Of a stretch of DNA of 64,000 nt, positions 16,298-24,452 are shown one piece after another (within the stretch, counting starts at the first letter, position 1; the number at the start of each line of letters is the position of its first letter). The DNA is taken from assembly GCF_029892685.1 (NCBI RefSeq), contig NZ_JARXVD010000015.1, positions 94,525-158,524 of the forward strand, in the 5' to 3' direction. The stretch comes from Mycobacterium sp. OTB74 (lineage in GTDB: Bacteria > Actinomycetota > Actinomycetes > Mycobacteriales > Mycobacteriaceae). Both the position numbers and the translations under genes were made by a program. Under the pieces are notes generated by a model. The model worked only from the letters and a program-made list of their open reading frames with translations, searched no databases and had not been told where the DNA came from.

Positions 16298-16795
16298 TCA
16301 GTCTTCGATCCGCTGGTGAGTGTCAGTTGTGGTCTGCTCCTCACGTGCGGCTGTCAGTTCGGGCTGGTCAGGAGGATTTTTCGGAGCGGCCTCGTCGTTG
16401 GGGCCAACCTCCTCGACTGGGCGGGCAAGCGCCTCGTTCTGCTGCCGGAACGAGGCGTAGATATCCAGCAGCACCTGCTTCTGCCGTTCGGTGATCGCCT
16501 CGTCGGCGATGACTGCGTCGCGCACCTCACCTGCTGAGCTCGGCTCCAAAATCCCGGCTCGCACGTAGAGCACCTCGGCCGATACCCGCAGCGCCTTGGC
16601 GATTTGGTTCAGCACGTCCGCGGAAGGCTTGCGCAGTCCGCGTTCGATTTGGCTGAGGTAAGGGTTGCTGACGCCTGCTTTCTCGGCCAATTGACGGACC
16701 GAGACCTGCGCTGCTTCACGCTGAGCACGAATGAAGCTGCCGATGTCTTGCGCGGCGTTGGACACGACGGCTGCGAGGTCTCCATCCTGCGCCAT
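16298..16795 (-). CDS. XRE-family transcriptional regulator (Rv0474-like)
   Basis: A 165-residue protein with a Cro/C1 helix-turn-helix at about 20-75: RQLAEKAGVSNPYLSQIERG is the classic HTH and its recognition helix. A C-terminal acidic, probably disordered tail follows (NDEAAPKNPPDQPE). Its M. tuberculosis counterpart has been reported as a metal-responsive repressor; I extend only the DNA-binding role. It precedes hbhA, with a 10-bp-arm inverted repeat 70-100 bp upstream of its start that could be its own operator. Confidence 0.88.
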   Translation of the reverse strand: MAQDGDLAAVVSNAAQDIGSFIRAQREAAQVSVRQLAEKAGVSNPYLSQIERGLRKPSADVLNQIAKALRVSAEVLYVRAGILEPSSAGEVRDAVIADEAITERQKQVLLDIYASFRQQNEALARPVEEVGPNDEAAPKNPPDQPELTAAREEQTTTDTHQRIED

Positions 16796-16864
16796 GTCCG
16801 GCTCCTGAGGTGTCTGTGCTGCGTGTTTGGTATCCGCAAGCGCTATAAACCACCGTACGACCGG

Positions 16865-16894
16865 GTGCTAACTATTGCAAGCAGTAGCTAGCAC
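16865..16894. promoter_or_regulatory. Inverted repeat, candidate operator of the Rv0474-like regulator
   Basis: GTGCTAACTA (16865-16874) and TAGCTAGCAC (16885-16894) are reverse complements with one mismatch, separated by 10 bp. This puts half-site centres two helical turns apart, as expected for an XRE dimer or tetramer. It sits 70-100 bp upstream of the regulator start and directly after the DUF445 gene stop. Confidence 0.5.
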
Positions 16895-16896
16895 AC

Positions 16897-18264
16897 CTAG
16901 AAAGCCAGTTGCGCCAGCGAATAGATCACCAGTCCGGCCAGCGACCCGACAACCGTACCGTTGATCCTGATGAACTGCAGGTCACGGCCCACATACAGCT
17001 CAATCCGGCGGCTCGCTTCTTCCGCATCCCAACGCTCGATGGTCTCGGTGATGATCGCTGTGATCTCCGTCCCGTACTGCGCCACGAGGTGCTTTGCTCC
17101 ACGAATCAGCCAGTCGTCGACCTTGTCCCGTAGATCGGCGTCGTCCCGTAGTGATTCCCCGATCCGGACAACTGAATCGGCGATCCGCGTACGCAGCGCC
17201 GACGACGGATCGTCGACGGACTCCAGGATGATCCGTTTGGCGGCAGTCCACGCCGTCTCAGCAGCCCGCGCGACCTCATCGCGCGCCATGATCTGTTCCT
17301 TCACCCGCTCGGCGCGCGCAATGGTGTCCGGGTCGTGCTGCAGATCGCCGGCGAAGTCGAACAGGAACTTGGTGGCCGACCGGCGCAGTTCATGGTCGGG
17401 GTTGCGCCGCACCTTGTCGGTGAAGTCCATCAGCTCGCGGTGGATGCGGTCACCCACCAGGTGATCCACCCAGCGCGGCGACCAGGTCGGCGAGTCCCGC
17501 TCGATCACGCGCTCGATGATCTCGCCCGCATTCAGCGACCACTGGAACGCCCGGTCGGCCAGCATCTGCAACAGCGCCTCCTGCCGCCGTTCGGCCAGCA
17601 GGCTCTCCAGCACCCGGCCGATCGGCGGACCCCACTGCGGTTCGGCGATGCGCTTGACGATCATCCGGTCCAGCACATGCTGCACGTCCTCGTCGCGCAG
17701 CATCTCCACCAGTACCCGCAGCGCCGTCGAGGCCTCGCTGGCCACCCGGGTGGCATGGGTCGGCTCGGACAGCCATTTACCCACCCGTCCGGCAACCTGT
17801 GCGTCCCGCAACTTGGTCTCGATCACCTCGGGCGACATGAAGTTCTGTCGTACGAAGGTGCCCAAGCCCTCGCCCAGTTGGTCCTTCTTGTGTTTGATGA
17901 TCGCGGTGTGCGGAATCGGCAATCCCAACGGATGGCGGAACAGCGCTGTAACGGCGAACCAGTCAGCCAGGCCACCGACCATGCCTGCCTCGGCCGCGGC
18001 ACGCACATAGCCGATCCACGCCGCGGGATGCGGCCCGGTGTGGGCCTGCAGCAACGTACAGAGCGCGAAGATCAGCGTCGCACCGAGAAGGAAACTTAGC
18101 GCAACAAACTTCATTCGGCGCAGGTCACGACGCCGCTCGTCGTCCGCGGCCGCGTCGGCCCCGGCGATGGATTCGGCGAAACTCGGGCGCGAATCGCGCT
18201 GCGCGCCTGGTCTCGAATTGAGTCCAGCGCCCGCACTCGGTCGGTGTGCCACGCCTTCCATCAT
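16897..18264 (-). CDS. DUF445 membrane protein (Rv0473-like)
   Basis: About 455 residues from ATG 18264 (MMEGVAHRPS). After a hydrophilic N-terminus, a transmembrane helix (KFVALSFLLGATLIFALC) and a second hydrophobic segment (AGMVGGLADWFAVTALF) occur. A long helical extracytoplasmic or cytoplasmic domain follows, and a C-terminal helix (GTVVGSLAGLVIYSLAQLAF) closes the protein. The GLADWFAVTALFRHPLGLPI motif defines DUF445 (YheB/YjiN type). Function unknown. Its start region is head-to-head with the TetR gene. Confidence 0.88.
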   Translation of the reverse strand: MMEGVAHRPSAGAGLNSRPGAQRDSRPSFAESIAGADAAADDERRRDLRRMKFVALSFLLGATLIFALCTLLQAHTGPHPAAWIGYVRAAAEAGMVGGLADWFAVTALFRHPLGLPIPHTAIIKHKKDQLGEGLGTFVRQNFMSPEVIETKLRDAQVAGRVGKWLSEPTHATRVASEASTALRVLVEMLRDEDVQHVLDRMIVKRIAEPQWGPPIGRVLESLLAERRQEALLQMLADRAFQWSLNAGEIIERVIERDSPTWSPRWVDHLVGDRIHRELMDFTDKVRRNPDHELRRSATKFLFDFAGDLQHDPDTIARAERVKEQIMARDEVARAAETAWTAAKRIILESVDDPSSALRTRIADSVVRIGESLRDDADLRDKVDDWLIRGAKHLVAQYGTEITAIITETIERWDAEEASRRIELYVGRDLQFIRINGTVVGSLAGLVIYSLAQLAF

Positions 18265-18317
18265 CCTGCATGGCTCTGACCGATGCCCCGTATTATCAAG
18301 CTGATCTAGCGGAACGG

Positions 18318-19049
18318 ATGACGGCGACAGTGGCACAGCAGAACGCACCAGCCGCGGCAAAAGCCGATGGGCGCAAACGACGCTGGCACAAACACAAAGT
18401 CGACCGCCGCAACGAACTGGTGGACGGCACTCTTGAAGCCGTCCGACGCCGTGGCAGCAACGTCAGCATGGACGAGATCGCCGCTGAGATCGGCGTGTCG
18501 AAGACCGTCCTCTACCGCTACTTCGTCGACAAGAACGATCTGACCACCGCGGTGATGATGCGCTTCGCACAGACCACGCTGATCCCCAATATGGCCTCCG
18601 CGCTCACGTCAAACCTCGACGGCTTCGAGCTGACCCGGGAGATCATCCGGGTGTACGTCGACACCGTGGCCGCTGAACCCGAGATCTACCCGTTCGTGAT
18701 GGCCAACAGTTCGGCCAGCAAGAGCAAGGCGGTCGCCGACTCCGAGCACATCATCGCGAGGATGCTCGCGGTGATGCTCCGCCGACGTATGGCGGAAGTC
18801 GGCATGGACACCAGCGGCGCCCAGGCCTGGGCGTTCCACACCGTCGGCGGCGTCCAGCTGGCAACCCACTCCTGGATGTCCAACCCGCGAATGACCGCTG
18901 AGGAACTGATCGACTACCTGACCATGCTTTCCTGGAACGCCTTGTGCGGCATCGTGGAAGTGGGCGGTTCACTCGCAATCTTCAACTCTCGGCCGCATCC
19001 CTCCCCCGCACTGCCTCGGCACCTGCTTGACTCATCCGGTGACCACTGA
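18318..19049 (+). CDS. TetR-family regulator (Rv0472c-like)
   Basis: About 243 residues from ATG 18318; an upstream in-frame ATG at 18270 would lengthen it and overlap the DUF445 start. The HTH region reads MDEIAAEIGVSKTVLYRYFV, with preceding helix NELVDGTLEAVRRRG. A basic KRRWHKHKVDRR stretch lies just before the domain. The C-terminal ligand domain is helical and Met-rich. It is divergent from the DUF445 gene and overlaps the following polyphosphate kinase by 11 bp, so it may regulate one or both. Confidence 0.88.
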   Translation: MTATVAQQNAPAAAKADGRKRRWHKHKVDRRNELVDGTLEAVRRRGSNVSMDEIAAEIGVSKTVLYRYFVDKNDLTTAVMMRFAQTTLIPNMASALTSNLDGFELTREIIRVYVDTVAAEPEIYPFVMANSSASKSKAVADSEHIIARMLAVMLRRRMAEVGMDTSGAQAWAFHTVGGVQLATHSWMSNPRMTAEELIDYLTMLSWNALCGIVEVGGSLAIFNSRPHPSPALPRHLLDSSGDH

Positions 19050-19899
19050 CCTTCCATCGCTGTGGACCCATGAACCGCATCGCCACTTGGAGTTCCGCCC
19101 CGGCAAGCGCGTGACCGATATCGATCCGGATGCCACGCCCGGCTTCCGCGGCGATAAGTCCGACGCTCCGGACCTACAGGAGCAGCGCAATGCCCGATTC
19201 GCAGAACTGCAGGAGATGCTCTACGCGTCCAGCAAGTCAGGCGACTCCCGCGCGGTGCTGCTGGTGCTGCAGGGCATGGACACTGCAGGCAAGGGCGGCA
19301 TCGTCAAACATGTTGTAGGAGCTGGCAATCCACAGGGCATCCGGTACACCAGCTTCGGCAAGCCCACTCCCGAGGAGTTGTCGCACCACTACCTGTGGCG
19401 GATTCACAAGGCGCTTCCGCCGGCCGGACACATCGGGGTTTTCGACCGGTCGCACTACGAGGATGTGCTGGTGGTCCGGGTTCACAACCTGGTGCCACCT
19501 AACGTCTGGGGTGCCCGATACGACGAGATCAACACATTCGAACGTGAATTGCTCGACACCGGAACGACTCTGATCAAAGTGGCGATGTTCGTCTCGCTGG
19601 ACGAGCAGAAGCGCCGACTTCAGGAACGACTCGACCGGCCGGACAAATACTGGAAGTACAACCCCGCCGATATAGACGAGCGCCTGCTGTGGCCGTCATA
19701 CCAAGAGGCTTATCAGGCCATGTTGGACCGCACGTCCACCGAGTACGCACCGTGGCATGTGGTGCCGTGCAACCGCAAATGGTATTCCCGGCTGGCCATC
19801 ACCGAGCTACTGATCGAAGCGCTCGAGGGTCTCGGATTATCTTGGCCCGCGGCCACTTTCGATGTCGAGGCGGAGAAGAAGCGGCTGGATCAGGCCTGA
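19039..19899 (+). CDS. Polyphosphate kinase 2-family nucleotide phosphotransferase
   Basis: A soluble PPK2-type enzyme of about 286 residues transferring phosphate between polyphosphate and nucleotides. The P-loop-like Walker A (LQGMDTAGKGGIVKHVVG), the lid/Walker B region (GVFDRSHYEDVLVVRVHN) and RRLQERLDRPDKYWKYNP are family hallmarks. The H-Y-E-D Walker B differs from the W-Y-N-R type of the copy at 40.9 kb, suggesting the PPK2 class III or II group. GTG 19039 (MTTDLPSLWTHEP) overlaps the TetR stop; an in-frame TTG lies at 19027. A strong terminator follows. Confidence 0.88.
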   Translation: MTTDLPSLWTHEPHRHLEFRPGKRVTDIDPDATPGFRGDKSDAPDLQEQRNARFAELQEMLYASSKSGDSRAVLLVLQGMDTAGKGGIVKHVVGAGNPQGIRYTSFGKPTPEELSHHYLWRIHKALPPAGHIGVFDRSHYEDVLVVRVHNLVPPNVWGARYDEINTFERELLDTGTTLIKVAMFVSLDEQKRRLQERLDRPDKYWKYNPADIDERLLWPSYQEAYQAMLDRTSTEYAPWHVVPCNRKWYSRLAITELLIEALEGLGLSWPAATFDVEAEKKRLDQA

Positions 19900-19909
19900 G
19901 TGCGCAAAC

Positions 19910-19944
19910 GGAAGCCGCCCCCGACGGCGTCGGGGGCGGCTTCC
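19910..19944. terminator. Strong bidirectional hairpin terminator
   Basis: GGAAGCCGCCCCCGAC and its exact reverse complement form a 16-bp GC-rich stem with a three-base loop. It lies between the convergent PPK2 gene (stop 19899) and umaA (stop 19953). No U-tract follows, as usual for mycobacterial terminators. Confidence 0.85.
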
Positions 19945-19952
19945 GCGAAGAA

Positions 19953-20825
19953 CTACTTGACCAGCGTGAACTGGCCGATGTTGGTGATACCGCGACGGAA
20001 GAAGTCCGCGCAACCGGTCAGGTACTTCATGTAGCGGTCGTAGACCTCCTGGCCCTGCAGGGCGATGGCCTCGTCCTTGGCCGCCGCCAGGTTGGCCGCC
20101 CACATGTCCAGCGTGCGCGCGTAGTGCGGCCGCAGCAGGTGTGTGCGCTCCAGGGTGAAGCCCGATCCGGCAGCGAGCTGTTCGATGTCCTCGACGGCCG
20201 GCAGCTGCCCACCGGGGAAGATCTCTTCGCCGATGAACTTCATGAACTTCAGGTCGCTGATGGTGAGCTTGATGCCGTTCTCACGGAAGAACTGCTGGGT
20301 GTGCGCCAGGATGGTGTGCAGCAGCATCCGGCCGCCGGCGGGCAGGATGCTGTAGGCGCGCTCGAAGAAGATCGGGTACCGCTCAGCCTTGAAGGCTTCG
20401 AAGGCGCCAATCGAAACGATGCGGTCGACCGGCTGGTTGAACTCTTCCCAGCCCTGCATCCGAATCTCGATGCTGCGGTTGGTGTCGATCTTGGCAAGCC
20501 GCTCACGGGCGTACTCGGACTGCTCCTTGCTCAGCGTGATGCCGATGACATTCACGTCGAATTTGGTGATGGCGCGCTCCAGCGCACCACCCCAGCCACA
20601 ACCGATATCGAGCAGGGTCATACCGGGCTTCAGGTCCAGCTTGCCCAGCGCCAGGTCGAACTTGGCGTTCTGAGACTCCTCGAGGTTCATGTCCTCGCGC
20701 TCGTAGTAGCCACAGGTGTAGCCCATGGTCGGTCCCAGCCACAGCGCGAAAAACTCGTTCGAGATGTCGTAAATCGACTGCGACTCTTCGTAGTACGGGG
20801 CAAGATGAGTATCGGCTTGTGCCAT
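19953..20825 (-). CDS. umaA: Mycolic acid methyltransferase UmaA (cyclopropane synthase family)
   Basis: A 290-residue SAM-dependent enzyme modifying mycolic acid precursors. Visible are the FYEESQ-like N-terminus (YYEESQSIYDISNEFF), GYTCGYYEREDMNLEESQNA, the SAM loop LLDIGCGWGGALERA, SIGAFEAFK and FIGEEIFPGGQLP. Orientation and neighbour (fadB2 on the same strand) match Rv0469-Rv0468, so UmaA is preferred over PcaA or CmaA paralogues; sequence details fit UmaA as I remember it. No adjacent pcaA copy is present. The upstream 164 bp holds its promoter; nothing else was recognised there. Confidence 0.88.
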   Translation of the reverse strand: MAQADTHLAPYYEESQSIYDISNEFFALWLGPTMGYTCGYYEREDMNLEESQNAKFDLALGKLDLKPGMTLLDIGCGWGGALERAITKFDVNVIGITLSKEQSEYARERLAKIDTNRSIEIRMQGWEEFNQPVDRIVSIGAFEAFKAERYPIFFERAYSILPAGGRMLLHTILAHTQQFFRENGIKLTISDLKFMKFIGEEIFPGGQLPAVEDIEQLAAGSGFTLERTHLLRPHYARTLDMWAANLAAAKDEAIALQGQEVYDRYMKYLTGCADFFRRGITNIGQFTLVK

Positions 20826-20989
20826 TTCGGTATCTATCCTTTGCGCTATTTTCCGCTGGCGTGGGCGGCGTTACCGCGGTGTGCTGTGGCGAAAATTGCC
20901 AAACACGCACGTGCCCAGACGGGCCCAGCGAAATTCAACCCGCTCGCAAGGTTAACGAAATTTGGGGCCAGGCTCCAATCCGGAACCTG

Positions 20990-21850
20990 TCAATATCTAT
21001 AGAAGCCTTTGCCGGATTTCTTACCCAACTGCCCGGCCTCGACCATCCGGAGCAACAGCGGCGGGGCAGCGTAAAGAGGCTCCTTGTATTCGTCGTACAT
21101 CGAGTCGGCGATCAGCTTCATCGTGTCGAGTCCTACCAGGTCAGCGAGCTTTAGCGGGCCCATCGGGTGCGACAGTCCCGCCACCACAGCGGTGTCGATG
21201 TCCTCGACGGTGGCAAAACCCGACTCGGCCATCCGGATGGCCGCCAGCAGGTAAGGCACCAACAGGAAGTTAACGACGAAGCCCGAGCGGTCCGAAGCGC
21301 ACACAACCTTTTTGCCCAGCGTGTGGCCGGCGAAGGCTTCGACCCGAGCGGCGGCCTCGGGGTTGGTGGTGACCGAGGAGATCAGCTCGACCAGCGGCAG
21401 CACCGGCACCGGGTTGAAGAAATGAAGACCCAGCACCCGCTGCGGGTTCTTGGTGGCCGCGGCGATCCGCATGATCGGGATGGACGAGGTGTTCGACGCC
21501 AGCACCGCGTCGGGGTCCGTGATGATCTCGTCGAGTTGGGAGAACACCTTGGCCTTGACGTTGACGTCCTCGACGATGGCCTCGATGACCAGCTGGCGGT
21601 CGGCCATGTCTTTCAGATCGGTGGTGAAGCTCAGCCGGGCCAGGGCCGCGTCGCGGTCAGCCTCGGTCAGCTTGCCCTTCTTGACCGCGTTGTCCAGAGA
21701 CTTGGTGATCCGCTCACGACCGGCGGTGGTCAGTTGCTCGGTCGGCTCGAACGCCAGGACCTGTGCGCCCGACTTGATACAGACCTCGGCGATGCCGCCG
21801 CCCATCTGCCCGGCCCCGATGACCCCAACTCGTTCGATTGCGTTGCTCAC
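20990..21850 (-). CDS. fadB2: 3-hydroxybutyryl-CoA dehydrogenase FadB2
   Basis: A 286-residue NAD(P)-dependent dehydrogenase acting on 3-hydroxyacyl-CoA in beta-oxidation or butyrate metabolism. The N-terminal Rossmann motif is VGVIGAGQMGGGIAEV. The catalytic region reads VLGLHFFNPVPVLPLVELI, with the conserved His, and SDRSGFVVNFLLVPYL follows. GTG 21850 follows a GAGGACAAGG sequence. It is downstream of icl and separated from it by a strong hairpin. Order matches Rv0468-Rv0467. Confidence 0.93.
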   Translation of the reverse strand: MSNAIERVGVIGAGQMGGGIAEVCIKSGAQVLAFEPTEQLTTAGRERITKSLDNAVKKGKLTEADRDAALARLSFTTDLKDMADRQLVIEAIVEDVNVKAKVFSQLDEIITDPDAVLASNTSSIPIMRIAAATKNPQRVLGLHFFNPVPVLPLVELISSVTTNPEAAARVEAFAGHTLGKKVVCASDRSGFVVNFLLVPYLLAAIRMAESGFATVEDIDTAVVAGLSHPMGPLKLADLVGLDTMKLIADSMYDEYKEPLYAAPPLLLRMVEAGQLGKKSGKGFYRY

Positions 21851-21890
21851 CCTTGTCCTCTCGGATCGTCTCGTCGCATCTGAAGATATG

Positions 21891-21929
21891 CGACAGGCCC
21901 CGCCCAAGAATTCTGAGCGGGGCCTGTCG
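21891..21929. terminator. Hairpin between icl and fadB2
   Basis: CGACAGGCCCCGC (21891-21903) and GCGGGGCCTGTCG (21917-21929) pair perfectly around a 13-base loop. It follows the icl stop (21982 on the reverse strand) and precedes the fadB2 start (21850), so it should end or attenuate the icl transcript. Confidence 0.8.
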
Positions 21930-21981
21930 TGTCAAGCCGTACTGCTTAGTGGCTCCGGCCTATCGGTTCCACTTCGCAAGC

Positions 21982-23274
21982 TCAGTGGAACTGGCCCTCT
22001 TCGGTCGAGCCCTTCAGAGCTGCGGTCGAGGTGTTCGGGTCCACGGTGGTGGCGATCTTGTCGAAGTAGCCGGCACCGACCTCGCGCTGGTGCTTGGTGG
22101 CGGTGTAGCCACGGGCCTCAGACGCGAACTCGCGCTCCTGAAGGTCGACGTAGGCGGTCATGCCCTCGCGGGCGTAGCCGTAGGCCAGGTCGAACATCGA
22201 GTAGTTCAGCGCGTGGAAGCCGGCCAGGGTGATGAACTGGAACTTGAAGCCCATGGCACCCAGCTCCTTCTGGAACTTCGCGATGGTCGCGTCGTCCAGG
22301 TGCTGCTTCCAGTTGAAGGACGGGCTGCAGTTGTAGGCCAGCAGCTGGTCCGGGAACTCGCTCTTGACGGCCTCGGCGAACTTACGGGCGACCTCCAGGT
22401 CCGGCACACCGGTTTCCATCCAGATCAGGTCGGCGTACGGGGCGTAGGCCTTGGCACGCGCGATGCAGGGCTCGATGCCCTTCTGGACGTTGTAGAAGCC
22501 CTCGGAGGTGCGATCGCCGGTCACGAACGGCTTGTCGCGGTCGTCGACGTCCGAGGTGATCAGGGTGGCGGCCTCGGCGTCGGTGCGGGCGATGACGACG
22601 GTCGGGGTGTTCGCGACGTCAGCGGCCAGACGGGCCGAGGTCAGGGTGCGGATGTGCTGCTGGGTCGGGATCAGCACCTTGCCACCGAGGTGGCCGCACT
22701 TCTTCTCCGAAGCCAGCTGGTCTTCCCAGTGGGTACCCGCGGCACCAGCGGCGATCATCGCCTTCTGCAGCTCGTAGACGTTCAGCGCGCCACCGAAGCC
22801 GGCCTCGCCGTCGGCGACGATCGGCACCAGCCAGTTGTCGACGCTCTTGTCGCCCTCGACGCGGGCGATCTCGTCGGCACGCAGCAGCGCGTTGTTGATT
22901 CGACGGACGACGGCCGGCACCGAGTTCGCCGGGTACAGGCTCTGGTCCGGGTAGGTGTGGCCGGACAGGTTCGCGTCACCGGCGACCTGCCAACCCGACA
23001 GGTAGATGGCCTTCAGGCCGGCGCGGACCTGCTGCACGGCCATGTTGCCGGTCAGGGCGCCCAGGGCGTTGATGTACGAGTCGTCGCCCTTGTTGACGGC
23101 GTCCCAGAGGATCTCGGCGCCACGACGCGCAAGGGTGTTCTCCTCGACGACGCTGCCCTGCAGCTCCTCAACCTGAGCGGCGGTGTAGTCGCGGGTGATG
23201 CCCTTCCAGCGGGGGTTGGTGTCCCAGTCCTGCTGAATCTCAGCGGCGGTACGTGGCTGACCGACGTTCGACAT
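21982..23274 (-). CDS. icl: Isocitrate lyase
   Basis: A 430-residue enzyme of the glyoxylate shunt, splitting isocitrate to glyoxylate and succinate for growth on acetate and fatty acids. The catalytic signature KKCGHLGGKVLIPT contains the active-site Cys. Other conserved pieces are LSGWQVAGDANLSG, WLVPIVADGEAGFGG and YNCSPSFNWKQHLDD. ATG 23274 follows AAGGAGC, giving MSNVGQPRTAAEIQQ, the known family N-terminus. The upstream region carries a RamB-like motif, and ramB lies about 1.2 kb away. Confidence 0.97.
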   Translation of the reverse strand: MSNVGQPRTAAEIQQDWDTNPRWKGITRDYTAAQVEELQGSVVEENTLARRGAEILWDAVNKGDDSYINALGALTGNMAVQQVRAGLKAIYLSGWQVAGDANLSGHTYPDQSLYPANSVPAVVRRINNALLRADEIARVEGDKSVDNWLVPIVADGEAGFGGALNVYELQKAMIAAGAAGTHWEDQLASEKKCGHLGGKVLIPTQQHIRTLTSARLAADVANTPTVVIARTDAEAATLITSDVDDRDKPFVTGDRTSEGFYNVQKGIEPCIARAKAYAPYADLIWMETGVPDLEVARKFAEAVKSEFPDQLLAYNCSPSFNWKQHLDDATIAKFQKELGAMGFKFQFITLAGFHALNYSMFDLAYGYAREGMTAYVDLQEREFASEARGYTATKHQREVGAGYFDKIATTVDPNTSTAALKGSTEEGQFH

Positions 23275-23436
23275 GGTGGCTGCTCCTTCGTGTGCCCGCG
23301 TCGCTTGGGCGCCAAGATTCAAGCTGATTGTTAACGCTTCGGCGACTTCGCTTATGTGCTGAAACGACGATGGCATAGCACATACGTGCAGGTCCAGCCG
23401 TTTCAGATGCCAACTTTCGCCAAGGAGCATGGCTAA

Positions 23437-23458
23437 CTTGCAAAGTTTGCAAATTTGC
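23437..23458. promoter_or_regulatory. RamB-like operator cluster upstream of icl
   Basis: Read on the reverse strand the site contains AAACTTTGCAAG, which matches the remembered corynebacterial RamB consensus (A/G)AACTTTGCAAA at nearly every position. Immediately beside it is the palindrome GCAAATTTGC (23449-23458), giving TTGCAAA-type elements in tandem. It lies about 165 bp upstream of the icl start. RamB controls icl in related organisms; binding here is inferred. Confidence 0.55.
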
Positions 23459-23553
23459 TAACCGGCTTAACCGGTTCAGTTATTACCGTCCGGTAACACG
23501 TTTTCGCTGGTCAGTACGCCCGTACTGTTAAAACTTCCGAGGTTCCCCCGGGG

Positions 23554-24378
23554 TCACAGGGCGAAGATGCAGGCGACCGCTTTGACCTCGTCGCCGACCA
23601 CATATGTGAGCGTTATAACAGCGCGGTCAGCGAGCTCCGGACCGAATTTGTCCGTCGATCCGGCGGGGTGTTCGTGGGTGATGATCTCCAGCCGCTCGCC
23701 TAACGCCACCGCGGCATCGTGCTCGATGGTGACTCGCACCGGCGCCTTGAGCAGTTCCGGGCGGTGGGTTTGCAGATAGTCCTCGACCACCGACCAGTAC
23801 ACGGAGTTGTTCATGTGGTCGAACATGTCGATGTCGCTGACGCGAACCGGGTAGTCGACAGTACGGGTGGCATCGTCGCGGCCGCCGGCCTTCAGGTAGG
23901 ACTTCCAGCGCAGCCGGTCGGTGGTCGCTGTCCGCTTCAAACCGGAGACGAAATCGTCCGAGATACGGGACGGACCGCGCGTCTCGCGGTTGATGTTGAT
24001 CCAGAACGCCTCGGACTCCATGAGCCCGCTCTTCCGCCCGTCTATGCGCACGCGCATCTCGCACCAGCGGTTCGAGGTGCCCGAACACCAGCGGCGCAGC
24101 CGCAGCCGGTCCTGGAAGTTGATCGGCTCGATCAGGTCGACCATGGTGCGCCGGACGATCCACAGCGGGTGAACGGCCTCGTAGCCGAGCTGACACAGCT
24201 GGTCGGAGCCGACGTCCTGGATGTGCCGGCAGGCCGCATCGAACCGCAACCGGCCTTCGCGGTCCACATCGGCGCCCCGCAGCGGCCAGCCGGTATCGAA
24301 GACGTCGGGATGTCCTTCGGGGACCGGCATCAGCGTCTTGGCCACGCCAGTGGTTGCTTCTGCGGTATCGCTCGCCAC
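23554..24378 (-). CDS. Acyl-ACP/acyl-CoA thioesterase (Rv0466-like)
   Basis: About 274 residues from GTG 24378. It is a double hot-dog thioesterase of the plant FatA/FatB type, acting on fatty acyl thioesters. Both halves are visible: an N-terminal hot dog with LWIVRRTMVDLIEPINFQDR and RRWCSGTSNRWCEMRVRIDG, and a C-terminal one with VRVSDIDMFDHMNNSVYWSV, whose D-x-N and His resemble thioesterase active-site positions. It is divergent from ramB, sharing a 74-bp promoter region. The longer frame extending into ramB is rejected. Confidence 0.88.
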   Translation of the reverse strand: MASDTAEATTGVAKTLMPVPEGHPDVFDTGWPLRGADVDREGRLRFDAACRHIQDVGSDQLCQLGYEAVHPLWIVRRTMVDLIEPINFQDRLRLRRWCSGTSNRWCEMRVRIDGRKSGLMESEAFWININRETRGPSRISDDFVSGLKRTATTDRLRWKSYLKAGGRDDATRTVDYPVRVSDIDMFDHMNNSVYWSVVEDYLQTHRPELLKAPVRVTIEHDAAVALGERLEIITHEHPAGSTDKFGPELADRAVITLTYVVGDEVKAVACIFAL

Positions 24379-24452
24379 GGCCCGATACTGCCACAGCACC
24401 GATAAAGCCAATTCTGCAAAGGTGAAATTCACAATGTTGCTATTGTGGCTGG

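Noticed and set aside
21838..23334. 498-codon plus-strand frame over icl
   Set aside because: It is an antisense shadow of isocitrate lyase, as are the similar frames over umaA and fadB2 (19689-21002, 21167-21883).
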